Source: Spirochaetota bacterium (GTDB taxonomy: Bacteria > Spirochaetota > Spirochaetia > Treponematales > Treponemataceae). Taken from it: a stretch of 5,119 bases of DNA. The stretch lies in contig JAKJFV010000142.1 in NCBI GenBank assembly GCA_022704725.1, positions 1 through 5,119 of the forward strand, read 5' to 3'. The notes beneath the pieces were generated by a model. That model was not told the DNA's origin, made no database searches, and worked only from the letters and a program-made list of their open reading frames with translations. Position 1 is the first letter of the stretch. Every line of letters begins with the position of its first letter. Made by a program: the position numbers and the translations under genes. This document shows, in pieces, positions 1 to 5,119 of this stretch.

Positions 1-270
1 TACTGTTTGGACTCCTAAGTCCTTGAGCATTAGTACAGAAACTTCTCCTGTATGAGCGCCCGATTCGTCTGTAGACATATTCTGTGCTCCAAGACGGATG
101 TTTGTTCCTTTAACTACTTGAGCTACTGCATCAAGATTTGTAAAAGACGGTGCAATCATGTACTTATTTTTTCCGTCTTTAAGAGCAGAAACGAGGCTTT
201 TTGCAAGTTCTACTGCTTCACTCTTTGTTTTGTTCATTTTCCAGTTGCCGGCAATGTAATACTGTCTCAT
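1..270 (-). CDS. tpiA: Triosephosphate isomerase, N-terminal part (cut by left edge)
   Basis: Triosephosphate isomerase interconverts dihydroxyacetone phosphate and glyceraldehyde 3-phosphate in the cytoplasm (glycolysis/gluconeogenesis). The minus strand reads 90 complete codons from an ATG at 270-268 and then leaves the window, so roughly the first third of a protein usually near 250 residues is present. It opens MRQYYIAGNWKMNKT, the family's first beta strand. Asn9 and Lys11 match the conserved substrate-binding Asn and Lys of the GNWKMN motif. Further on, GAQNMS and the GAHTGEVS block (about residues 63-79) match the segment after the third strand that contributes to the active site and dimer contacts. 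The start is supported by an AGGAG ribosome binding site (complement of 278-282) seven bases upstream of the ATG. No frameshift is seen. A promoter candidate lies about 50 bases upstream. The gene is transcribed away from the moxR operon, on the same strand as pgk. Confidence 0.97.
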   Translation of the reverse strand, partial: MRQYYIAGNWKMNKTKSEAVELAKSLVSALKDGKNKYMIAPSFTNLDAVAQVVKGTNIRLGAQNMSTDESGAHTGEVSVLMLKDLGVQTV

Positions 271-321
271 TATGTATCTCCTGTTATTTGTTTTATTCTG
301 ATAAAATAATACGCATTTTTA

Positions 322-350
322 ATAATACAGAAAAAAAGCATATTATTCAA
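322..350 (-). promoter_or_regulatory. Sigma70-like promoter candidate for tpiA
   Basis: On the minus strand a -35 box TTGAAT (complement of 345-350) is followed by a 17-base spacer and a -10 box TATTAT (complement of 322-327). Each box has two mismatches or fewer from consensus and the spacing is optimal. The predicted start near 315 would give a leader of about 45 bases before the tpiA ATG at 270. The surrounding DNA is very AT-rich, so a chance match is possible, but the fit and position are good. Confidence 0.55.
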
Positions 351-378
351 CAAAGCAGGGCAGATAATAAAAAAAAAC

Positions 379-407
379 TTGTACTGCAGGAAAATACGCA
401 ATTTAAT
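379..407 (+). promoter_or_regulatory. Possible upstream promoter for the moxR operon
   Basis: TTGTAC (379-384), a 17-base spacer and TTTAAT (402-407) form a sigma70-like arrangement on the plus strand. It would start transcription near 414, about 90 bases before the moxR ATG. It competes with the perfect TATAAT at 458-463. In AT-rich intergenic DNA such matches arise easily, so this is a candidate only. Confidence 0.25.
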
Positions 408-434
408 ACAAGCAAAAATAGTAATTTTTTATTA

Positions 435-463
435 TAGCTAGATGACGGCAAACGTAGTATAAT
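435..463 (+). promoter_or_regulatory. Promoter candidate (TATAAT -10) for the moxR operon
   Basis: A perfect -10 hexamer TATAAT occupies 458-463, and transcription would start near 470, giving a leader of about 35 bases before moxR. The hexamer 17 bases upstream (435-440, TAGCTA) is a poor -35, and there is no TG extension before the -10. The promoter may therefore be weak or need an activator. It is the only consensus -10 close to the moxR start. Confidence 0.4.
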
Positions 464-505
464 TTCTGGAATGAACTCAATACCAAAAAAAAACAGGACT
501 TTTCG

Positions 506-1450
506 ATGCAGAAAACAGCACAAAAATTATCAGCTTCTATTAAAAAAGCCTTCAAAGGAAAGGATGAAGTTATAGAAAGACTCCTTTGCGCCTTGTTTGC
601 GCAGGGACATGTTCTTTTAGAGGATGTTCCGGGTACGGGCAAAACAGTACTTGCAAAAGCACTTGCAAAGAGCATCGACACATCCTTTGCACGTATTCAA
701 TGCACACCCGACCTTATGCCTGCTGATATTACCGGATCCTCAGTATTTTTACCCGATACAAAACAGTTTGAATTCCGCAAAGGTCCCCTGCTTTCTTCTA
801 TAATACTTGTTGATGAACTTAACAGAGCTACACCGCGAACACAGGCTGCCTTACTTGAGGCGATGTCGGAAAAGCAGGTAAGCGCAGACGGAAAAACCTA
901 TGCGCTGCCCTCCCCTTTTTTTGTTATTGCAACAGAGAATCCTGTAGAATCTGAAGGTACATTCCCGCTTCCTGAAGCTCAAAAAGACCGGTTTATGATT
1001 TGCCAGTCAATCGGGTACCCTGATCAGGCAGATGAAGAGCTTATTATTGTAAGTCAAAGAAGAGTGGATAATCCTGTTGAAGATATAAAAGGCTGCATTA
1101 CAGCACAGGATATTTTGAGATGTCAGGAGAAGGCCGTGCAGATTCACGTTGATGAAGCAGTACTGCACTATATTATGAGCCTTGTAAACTCCACACGGAC
1201 AGATAAAAGAATTCACACAGGCGTTTCGCCCCGGGGATCCATAGCTCTGTATAAGGCGGCGCAAGCCCTGGCCGGTATACGGGGAAGAGACTTTGTAGTC
1301 CCGGAAGATGTAAAAGAACTGGTGCTTCCGGTTTTTAGAAAAAGGCTTATACTTTCTCCGGAGTTTATTGTCCGGGGTTATACCAGCGATTCTCTGCTTA
1401 CAGAAATTCTCTGCAGCGTTTCGGTTCCTTCGGTAAAACAGCATATATGA
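506..1450 (+). CDS. MoxR-family AAA+ ATPase
   Basis: This is a cytoplasmic MoxR-type AAA+ ATPase (AAA_3 core plus AAA lid) of 314 residues, a normal family length. Visible motifs in order are the Walker A loop VPGTGKT at 41-47, Walker B IILVDELNRA at 99-108 (Asp103, Glu104), sensor 1 Asn145 in ATENP, the EAQKDRFM segment at 157-164 with the likely arginine finger Arg162, and sensor 2 Arg243 in GVSPRGS. The lid helices follow to about residue 298. All catalytic residues are present, so it should be active. The ATG at 506 has AGGA at 495-498 with a 7-base spacer, and no in-frame upstream ATG was found. The stop overlaps the next start as ATGA (1447-1450). MoxR proteins are generally thought to be chaperone-like remodellers working with DUF58 or von Willebrand factor A partners encoded next door. 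The particular client here is unknown. Confidence 0.95.
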   Translation: MQKTAQKLSASIKKAFKGKDEVIERLLCALFAQGHVLLEDVPGTGKTVLAKALAKSIDTSFARIQCTPDLMPADITGSSVFLPDTKQFEFRKGPLLSSIILVDELNRATPRTQAALLEAMSEKQVSADGKTYALPSPFFVIATENPVESEGTFPLPEAQKDRFMICQSIGYPDQADEELIIVSQRRVDNPVEDIKGCITAQDILRCQEKAVQIHVDEAVLHYIMSLVNSTRTDKRIHTGVSPRGSIALYKAAQALAGIRGRDFVVPEDVKELVLPVFRKRLILSPEFIVRGYTSDSLLTEILCSVSVPSVKQHI

Positions 1451-2565
1451 CAAATAGAAAGAAGACGGTTTCTGCCGGCTCAAAAACAGCTGCTCTTCTT
1501 CTGCTTCCTGCAATTATTCTGCTCTTTGTGCCGGGAACAATTTTGCAGTATGCAGCTGCTTTTTTCTTTATTCTTATAAGTGTATCTCTTGCATACTCCC
1601 GCATCATACGATCCTCTATTGTTGTAAATCATACGATGGATGAACTGCGCAGTCCCCGCTTTGAGTTTCTTGAAATAAAACTCCGCATCGAAAACCGCTC
1701 TTTTCTTCCGGTTTTTTCCCTGTATATAGACGATAAACCGGGAATACTGTCAATATCAGCTGATTCAGGACGGGCTCTCTTTCATCTGCGTAAAAGGGAA
1801 TCCATTCTATTCACCTACACAGTGAACGGTAATACACGGGGCGAGTACTATGCAGGGCCGGCAAAAATTCGAGGAAGCGATCCTTTGGGCTTTTTTCCCT
1901 TCACACTGCAGTCAAATTCGCTATGCAGAATAATAATTTATCCTGCAAAATCTGACGAGCAGATTTTTTTTACGAAGGGGATTCCGCAAGGCAGCATACC
2001 GGTGAAAAATGCGCTTTATGAAGATACTTCTGTTTACCGGAGCGTTCGAGATTATGTTAACGGCGATGAAATTAAACGAATAAACTGGAAGGCATCTGCA
2101 CGGTTTGGAAAACTTTTTACCAATGAATATCTTGCGACCCTTTCGTCGCCATGTTTTATATATCTTGATGTAGATATTTCATACTACCCGGAACACCATA
2201 GATATGATCATGCTGAGCATGCTGTTGAAGCGGCTGCTCACATTGCAAAAACAGCTGCCGTAATGAGACAGCAATGCGGTCTTGCAAGCAACGGAATTCT
2301 AGCAACTCAGCTTTCTGCCCCATATTTGAGTCCTAAATCTTCCCAGCTGGGTGTAATCCTCGACACGCTGGCGCTCCTCCAAGTATGCAGGAAAGAAGAG
2401 GAAGATTCTGTTTTGTTTGAAAAGTGTATTACAGCCTGTCCTTCCGGCGGAAGTTTTTTTTACCTTGGACCGGAATCAAAAAAAGATGTCATAAAAATAA
2501 AAAGCAAAACACTCAGGCCTTCCTTAAACTTTTATTCATTCTTTTTCGGAGGCGGTTATGAATAA
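1447..2565 (+). CDS. DUF58 domain membrane protein
   Basis: This 372-residue protein belongs to the DUF58 family, the usual partner of MoxR ATPases; its biochemical role is not established. Two adjacent hydrophobic segments (about 14-30 and 33-50) anchor it in the membrane. A beta-rich region follows, with the typical RGEYYAGPAKIRGSDPLGFF-like block at 131-150. The DUF58 signature lies at about 197-228: RDYVNGDEIKRINWKASAR then KLFTNEY, matching the family pattern of R-x-Y-x-x-GD followed by I-x-WK-x-SAR. The C-terminal part resembles the vWA-like half, with strand FIYLDVDIS at 237-245 where a metal site would begin; the DxSxS pattern is altered to D-V-D-I-S. The start overlaps the moxR stop by four bases, and no strong Shine-Dalgarno is visible, so translation is probably coupled to moxR. 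It is likely an obligate functional partner of the ATPase. Confidence 0.92.
   Translation: MTNRKKTVSAGSKTAALLLLPAIILLFVPGTILQYAAAFFFILISVSLAYSRIIRSSIVVNHTMDELRSPRFEFLEIKLRIENRSFLPVFSLYIDDKPGILSISADSGRALFHLRKRESILFTYTVNGNTRGEYYAGPAKIRGSDPLGFFPFTLQSNSLCRIIIYPAKSDEQIFFTKGIPQGSIPVKNALYEDTSVYRSVRDYVNGDEIKRINWKASARFGKLFTNEYLATLSSPCFIYLDVDISYYPEHHRYDHAEHAVEAAAHIAKTAAVMRQQCGLASNGILATQLSAPYLSPKSSQLGVILDTLALLQVCRKEEEDSVLFEKCITACPSGGSFFYLGPESKKDVIKIKSKTLRPSLNFYSFFFGGGYE
2548..2552 (+). promoter_or_regulatory. Ribosome binding site for the third operon gene
   Basis: GGAGG at 2548-2552 lies five bases before the ATG at 2558, inside the last codons of the DUF58 gene. It fixes the start of the downstream membrane protein gene. 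It also shows that this gene can recruit ribosomes itself, unlike the DUF58 gene, which lacks a clear site. Confidence 0.8.
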
Positions 2566-4075
2566 GGTATTACACAATCTTCTGAGTATTTTTATACCAT
2601 TTTTTTCAATTTGCGCCGTTTATTCCTATATAAGCAGTCTTTTTCCCTCCTTCAGAAGCCTCACTCCTGGAGAATTAAGCATTGTGCTTATTTCAGGTCT
2701 TGCATGCCAGCTTATTTTTGTTATTACAAGAAAAGAAAGAGTTTCTTCCTTCTCATACATAAGGCTTTTTATTTTGATGTACATAATCTTCTGGGCTTTT
2801 CTGCTTGTACTTAATAAGGGAAGCATTAAAGAAAGGCTTACTCCGACACTTCACCAGGGGATCCTTATTCTAATGCTGGGAATGCAGTATGTATGGGCGG
2901 TGTATCTTTCGAATCTTTTTTTTGAATATGAACAATTTTTAGAATTCTGCAGAGACTACAAGGGAACAGAATTATTCAGCAAGCTCCGGGAGCAAGGGGA
3001 AATAACAAGCTCGAGCGGCAGCGCCCTGCGACTGAGTGTAATATTGAGTTTTATACCCATTATTATTATTTGTGCGATTTCGATTGTTCTAGGTCGTGAT
3101 TTTTTTCCCATAAGCAGTGTAACCCTGTTATTTTCTGCAGTATCCTGTTTTTTTTCCGCCCTCACCTATGCCTATGTTTCTCTCACGAAGGAGGAACGCT
3201 TCTATGCAGGACAAGGCCTGGAAAGCGTATTTAATAAAAGCAGGGATAGGTTCCGGTTTGCGCTCGTGATTATTGTTATAAGTGCAGTCACTGCATTTTT
3301 TTATGCAAAACCTGATGCATTATTTACTGAAAACGGACAAACACCTTTTTACATCGCTTTTCTTGCCTGGCTTATTAAGTTATTAAGCTCAAGAGAACGA
3401 AAACACTCAGACTTGACTCTGGATATTCCGGAATACAAAGATGCAGAGCCTGCAGCAGAATCCGACGTATTTATTCCGCTGGAAGGAGTAAACGAATACA
3501 TAGATCTAAGCTGGATTACAGACATTATAAAAATACTTTCTCTCATTTTTTTATCAGTCCTTTTTCTAACCGCAGTATTCGGTCCGTTTTTAAAAAAAGA
3601 CTGGAAAGATTTTTGGAAAGAAAAAAAATTACTAAAATACCTTATGATGTTTTTTAAGTCTTTTAAGGAATTTATAAAAACACTTTTTTTCCCTGTACAT
3701 AATGAAAAACCGCTTATAGTAAGCGAGGCGGCAGGAAAACTCGCCCATTCGCTGGCAGAATTTGCACACTTAAAAAAATCAAAAGAAAAAAAGGCCGAAA
3801 TAGGCAGGCTTTCAAAAAAATATATTGAACTCTGCGTGTGGGGAGAAACAGCCGGATCAGCCTGTACTGCTGCAACCGCACCCTTTGAATATGCCCAGCA
3901 GCTTTATATGCATACAGGCTGGTACAAACAGGAGTTGTTCACCATAGCAGAACTATTTGAAAAAGCCCTTTTTTCTGCTTCGCTTATTTCTGAAGAAGAA
4001 GAAAAAGAATTTTACAAACTGATAGAGAATATTACAAGTCTTTCGCTCGATAAAACCCGGGAAACAATCTTATAA
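2558..4075 (+). CDS. Polytopic membrane protein with DUF4129-like C-terminus, no transglutaminase core
   Basis: This 505-residue integral membrane protein has hydrophobic segments near residues 7-29, 41-57, 67-86, 101-121, 157-178, 186-208, 233-250, 263-277 (short) and 324-345. An acidic linker occupies about 284-322, and a lysine-rich amphipathic stretch 346-378. The C-terminal 120 residues are helical. They contain KYIELCVWGE (421-430) and TAPFEYAQQL (440-449), which resemble the DUF4129 pattern in which a short-chain helix is followed by T-P-x-E-Y-A. In the TgpA-type third genes of MoxR/DUF58 clusters, a periplasmic transglutaminase domain sits between the membrane segments and this tail. 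Here the corresponding gap is only about 45 residues and has no Cys-His-Asp core. The gene overlaps DUF58 by eight bases and has its own GGAGG site. Topology is ambiguous: nine segments would put the tail outside, but the flanking charges suggest it is inside. Assignment of the tail is by motif and context only, and the function is unknown. Confidence 0.85.
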   Translation: MNKVLHNLLSIFIPFFSICAVYSYISSLFPSFRSLTPGELSIVLISGLACQLIFVITRKERVSSFSYIRLFILMYIIFWAFLLVLNKGSIKERLTPTLHQGILILMLGMQYVWAVYLSNLFFEYEQFLEFCRDYKGTELFSKLREQGEITSSSGSALRLSVILSFIPIIIICAISIVLGRDFFPISSVTLLFSAVSCFFSALTYAYVSLTKEERFYAGQGLESVFNKSRDRFRFALVIIVISAVTAFFYAKPDALFTENGQTPFYIAFLAWLIKLLSSRERKHSDLTLDIPEYKDAEPAAESDVFIPLEGVNEYIDLSWITDIIKILSLIFLSVLFLTAVFGPFLKKDWKDFWKEKKLLKYLMMFFKSFKEFIKTLFFPVHNEKPLIVSEAAGKLAHSLAEFAHLKKSKEKKAEIGRLSKKYIELCVWGETAGSACTAATAPFEYAQQLYMHTGWYKQELFTIAELFEKALFSASLISEEEEKEFYKLIENITSLSLDKTRETIL

Positions 4076-4246
4076 ATTTTCTGCAGAGTTTAAGAGGTCC
4101 AGCAAGGCAAAACGAAGTTCACGCTTTGCCTTGTCTTTTCGTTCGGAAAAATCATCAATAGGAAAATCGAGCACGGTATAGAATAGAGTCCGAATATCGT
4201 CCAGTGTATTGTTAATCTTGTATAATTCATCGCTTCTTTCGTTCAT
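4070..4246 (-). CDS. Possible small protein, 58 residues, unknown function
   Basis: The minus strand is open from an ATG at 4246-4244 to a TAA ending at 4070, encoding 58 residues beginning MNERSDELYKINNTLDDIRT. I do not recognise the family. The product is highly charged, with no signal peptide or membrane segment. It looks mostly helical, with heptad-like spacing of hydrophobic residues, an acidic middle (PIDDFSERKD) and a leucine-rich end (FALLDLLNSAENL). The composition looks protein-like rather than random. The frame also extends upstream to a GTG at 4276, but that start lies within the pgk terminator stem, so the ATG is preferred. No Shine-Dalgarno precedes the ATG. A promoter candidate at 4254-4282 would give a nearly leaderless message. 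The 3' end overlaps the convergent membrane-protein gene by six bases. It may instead be non-coding 3' region of the two converging operons. Confidence 0.45.
   Translation of the reverse strand: MNERSDELYKINNTLDDIRTLFYTVLDFPIDDFSERKDKAKRELRFALLDLLNSAENL
4103..4139 (+). terminator. Putative terminator of the moxR operon
   Basis: A nine-base-pair perfect stem, CAAGGCAAA (4103-4111) with TTTGCCTTG (4125-4133), closes a 13-base loop in which a CG/CG pair can extend the stem past one mismatch. It is followed by TCTTTT. It lies 28 bases after the stop of the last operon gene, where a terminator is expected. The T tract is short and interrupted, so efficiency is uncertain. The hairpin lies within the possible small minus-strand gene. 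Confidence 0.5.
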
Positions 4247-4253
4247 ACTTCGA

Positions 4254-4282
4254 AGTATAGAAAAAAAAGCCCTCACTTACAA
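4254..4282 (-). promoter_or_regulatory. Promoter candidate overlapping the pgk terminator
   Basis: On the minus strand, TTGTAA (complement of 4277-4282) and TATACT (complement of 4254-4259) are separated by exactly 17 bases. The -35 box lies in the loop of the pgk terminator, and the spacer is its right arm plus the T tract. The predicted transcription start is about 4247, one base before the small gene's ATG. The part of the match in the T-rich terminator tail could be coincidental. Confidence 0.3.
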
Positions 4283-4298
4283 GCCTGTTCGTGAGGGC
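4261..4298 (-). terminator. Rho-independent terminator of pgk
   Basis: Read on the minus strand, GCCCTCAC (complement of 4291-4298) pairs with GTGAGGGC (complement of 4269-4276) in a perfect eight-base-pair GC-rich stem. An additional three-pair ACA/TGT stem with a four-base loop lies inside it. The stem is followed directly by eight Ts (complement of 4261-4268). It lies about 50 bases after the pgk stop. On the plus strand the downstream T content is weaker, so it mainly serves pgk. Confidence 0.88.
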
Positions 4299-4307
4299 CT
4301 TATTATC

Positions 4308-4333
4308 AGCATAGAAGTTGTTTTACCTATGCT
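4308..4333. other. Second hairpin in the pgk 3' untranslated region
   Basis: AGCATAG (4308-4314) and CTATGCT (4327-4333) form a perfect seven-base-pair inverted repeat around a 12-base loop. It lies between the pgk stop and the pgk terminator. Neither strand has a T tract after it, so it is not a standard terminator. It could protect the 3' end of the mRNA or be a protein site. Confidence 0.4.
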
Positions 4334-4349
4334 TAATCAATTACATACG

Positions 4350-5119
4350 TTATCTTGATGCGAGAACTGCAATGCCGGGAAGAGTTTTTCCTTCGAGGAA
4401 TTCAAGGGAAGCACCGCCGCCTGTAGAAACGTGGCTCATCTTGTCCGAAAGATTGAACTTGTTAACAGCAGCAACAGAATCTCCGCCGCCTACAACGCTT
4501 ACAGCACCCTTTGATGTAGCTTCTGCCACAAGGTGGGCAACCTTTCCTGTTCCCTTTGCAAAGTTTTCAAATTCAAAAACTCCAACAGGTCCGTTCCATA
4601 CGATTGACTTTGAAGCAAGAATTGTTTCTGTATACACAGCGAGAGTTTTTGGTCCTACATCCATGCCCATAAAGCCGTCTGCGATATTGAGACCGTCAAC
4701 AGCAACAGGTTTAGCATCCGGGCTGAAAGAATCTGCACATACGTGATCAAGAGGAAGAATAATCTTAACATTCTTTTCTGCTGCAGCTTTAAGCAAAGAT
4801 TTTGCAGTGTCAATAAACTCATCTTCTACTAAAGATTTACCAATTGTGTAACCCTGTGCTTTTAGGAATGTATATGCCATACCGCCGCCGATTATGAGGG
4901 CGGAAGCATTTTTGAGCAGACTTTCGAGAACTGCAATCTTGGAAGAAACTTTAGCTCCTCCGATAATTGCTGTCATTGGTTTTGGAGGATTGGTAACCAT
5001 TGGCTCAAGATATTTAACTTCTTTTTCCATGAGGAATCCGCCGACCTTGACATCGATAAATTTTGCGATGGTTGCAGTTGAAGCATGTGCACGGTGTGCA
5101 GTTCCAAAAGCATCATTTA
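4350..5119 (-). CDS. pgk: Phosphoglycerate kinase, C-terminal part (cut by right edge)
   Basis: Phosphoglycerate kinase transfers phosphate from 1,3-bisphosphoglycerate to ADP, giving ATP and 3-phosphoglycerate in cytoplasmic glycolysis. The visible fragment is 255 complete residues, about 60% of a protein usually near 400, and the frame stays open to the right edge. The methionine at 5030 is internal, not a start. In order, the fragment shows NDAFGTAHRAHAS (fragment residues 1-13, substrate side), GGAKVSSK (53-60), IIGGGMAYTFL (75-85), MDVGPKT (152-158), WNGPVGVFE (174-182, nucleotide region), the phosphate-binding GGGDS (210-214) and the SHVSTGGGASLEFLEG block (228-243). It ends at LPGIAVLASR. 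These cover the end of the N-terminal domain and the whole nucleotide-binding C-terminal domain, with no missing key motif. It is followed by a hairpin and a strong terminator, so it is not cotranscribed with tpiA across the intervening operon. Confidence 0.98.
   Translation of the reverse strand, partial: NDAFGTAHRAHASTATIAKFIDVKVGGFLMEKEVKYLEPMVTNPPKPMTAIIGGAKVSSKIAVLESLLKNASALIIGGGMAYTFLKAQGYTIGKSLVEDEFIDTAKSLLKAAAEKNVKIILPLDHVCADSFSPDAKPVAVDGLNIADGFMGMDVGPKTLAVYTETILASKSIVWNGPVGVFEFENFAKGTGKVAHLVAEATSKGAVSVVGGGDSVAAVNKFNLSDKMSHVSTGGGASLEFLEGKTLPGIAVLASR

Noticed and set aside
52..437. Plus-strand open frames over the tpiA start and intergenic region
   Set aside because: The minus strand encodes tpiA with conserved motifs, and the remainder is AT-rich promoter DNA. 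The predicted peptides are cysteine/phenylalanine-rich and not protein-like.
271..505. Riboswitch or small RNA in the divergent intergenic region
   Set aside because: No substantial stem or known motif is visible. The region is simple AT-rich DNA with promoter-like boxes only.
403..681. Minus-strand open frame over the moxR start
   Set aside because: It overlaps the moxR Walker A region antisense and crosses the likely moxR promoter, with no supporting start signal.
1007..1513. A 168-codon minus-strand open frame
   Set aside because: It is antisense to moxR and the start of the DUF58 gene, has no recognisable domain or ribosome binding site, and contradicts clear coding on the plus strand.
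4070..4276. A longer 68-residue form of the small minus-strand gene starting at GTG 4276
   Set aside because: The GTG and next codons are the terminator stem and T tract (RAFFS), and no ribosome binding site precedes it. The ATG at 4246 is more plausible.
4318..4746. A 142-codon plus-strand open frame
   Set aside because: It lies antisense inside pgk, whose conserved motifs are unmistakable, and its proline/threonine-rich product is typical of an antisense shadow.
4350..5030. pgk starting at the internal methionine at 5030
   Set aside because: The frame continues upstream to the window edge with the conserved NDAFGTAHRAHAS motif, so this methionine is internal.

Overview
The window looks like chromosomal DNA from a spirochaete, most likely a Treponema-type organism. 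The placement is an inference: the DNA is moderately AT-rich, the bacterial-type glycolytic genes read well as translated, and pgk and tpiA lie close together on one strand. From memory, these two genes are direct neighbours in Treponema pallidum. No tRNA, rRNA, CRISPR array, transposase or integrase is visible.

Layout, left to right. (1) 1-270, minus strand: the first 90 codons of triosephosphate isomerase (tpiA), running off the left edge. (2) 271-505: an AT-rich divergent intergenic region with a good minus-strand promoter for tpiA and two weaker plus-strand promoter candidates. (3) 506-4075, plus strand: a tightly overlapping three-gene operon. It encodes a MoxR-type AAA+ ATPase, a DUF58 membrane protein, and a polytopic membrane protein with a DUF4129-like C-terminal tail. 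The genes overlap by 4 and 8 bases. (4) 4070-4349: a convergent junction with a possible 58-residue minus-strand gene, a plus-strand terminator-like hairpin, a strong minus-strand terminator for pgk, and a further hairpin. (5) 4350-5119, minus strand: the C-terminal part of phosphoglycerate kinase (pgk), running off the right edge.

The two flanking genes encode enzymes of lower glycolysis (triose phosphate interconversion and the first ATP-yielding step). The central operon is functionally unrelated and lies in the opposite orientation between them. MoxR/DUF58/DUF4129 clusters are widespread. In well-known versions the third gene is a TgpA-type membrane transglutaminase, and the ATPase is thought to act as a chaperone for membrane or envelope proteins. 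Here the third protein has the membrane segments and the DUF4129-like tail, but no room for the transglutaminase core. The most interesting points are this stripped third gene and a possible promoter built into the pgk terminator that would give a nearly leaderless transcript of the small minus-strand gene.
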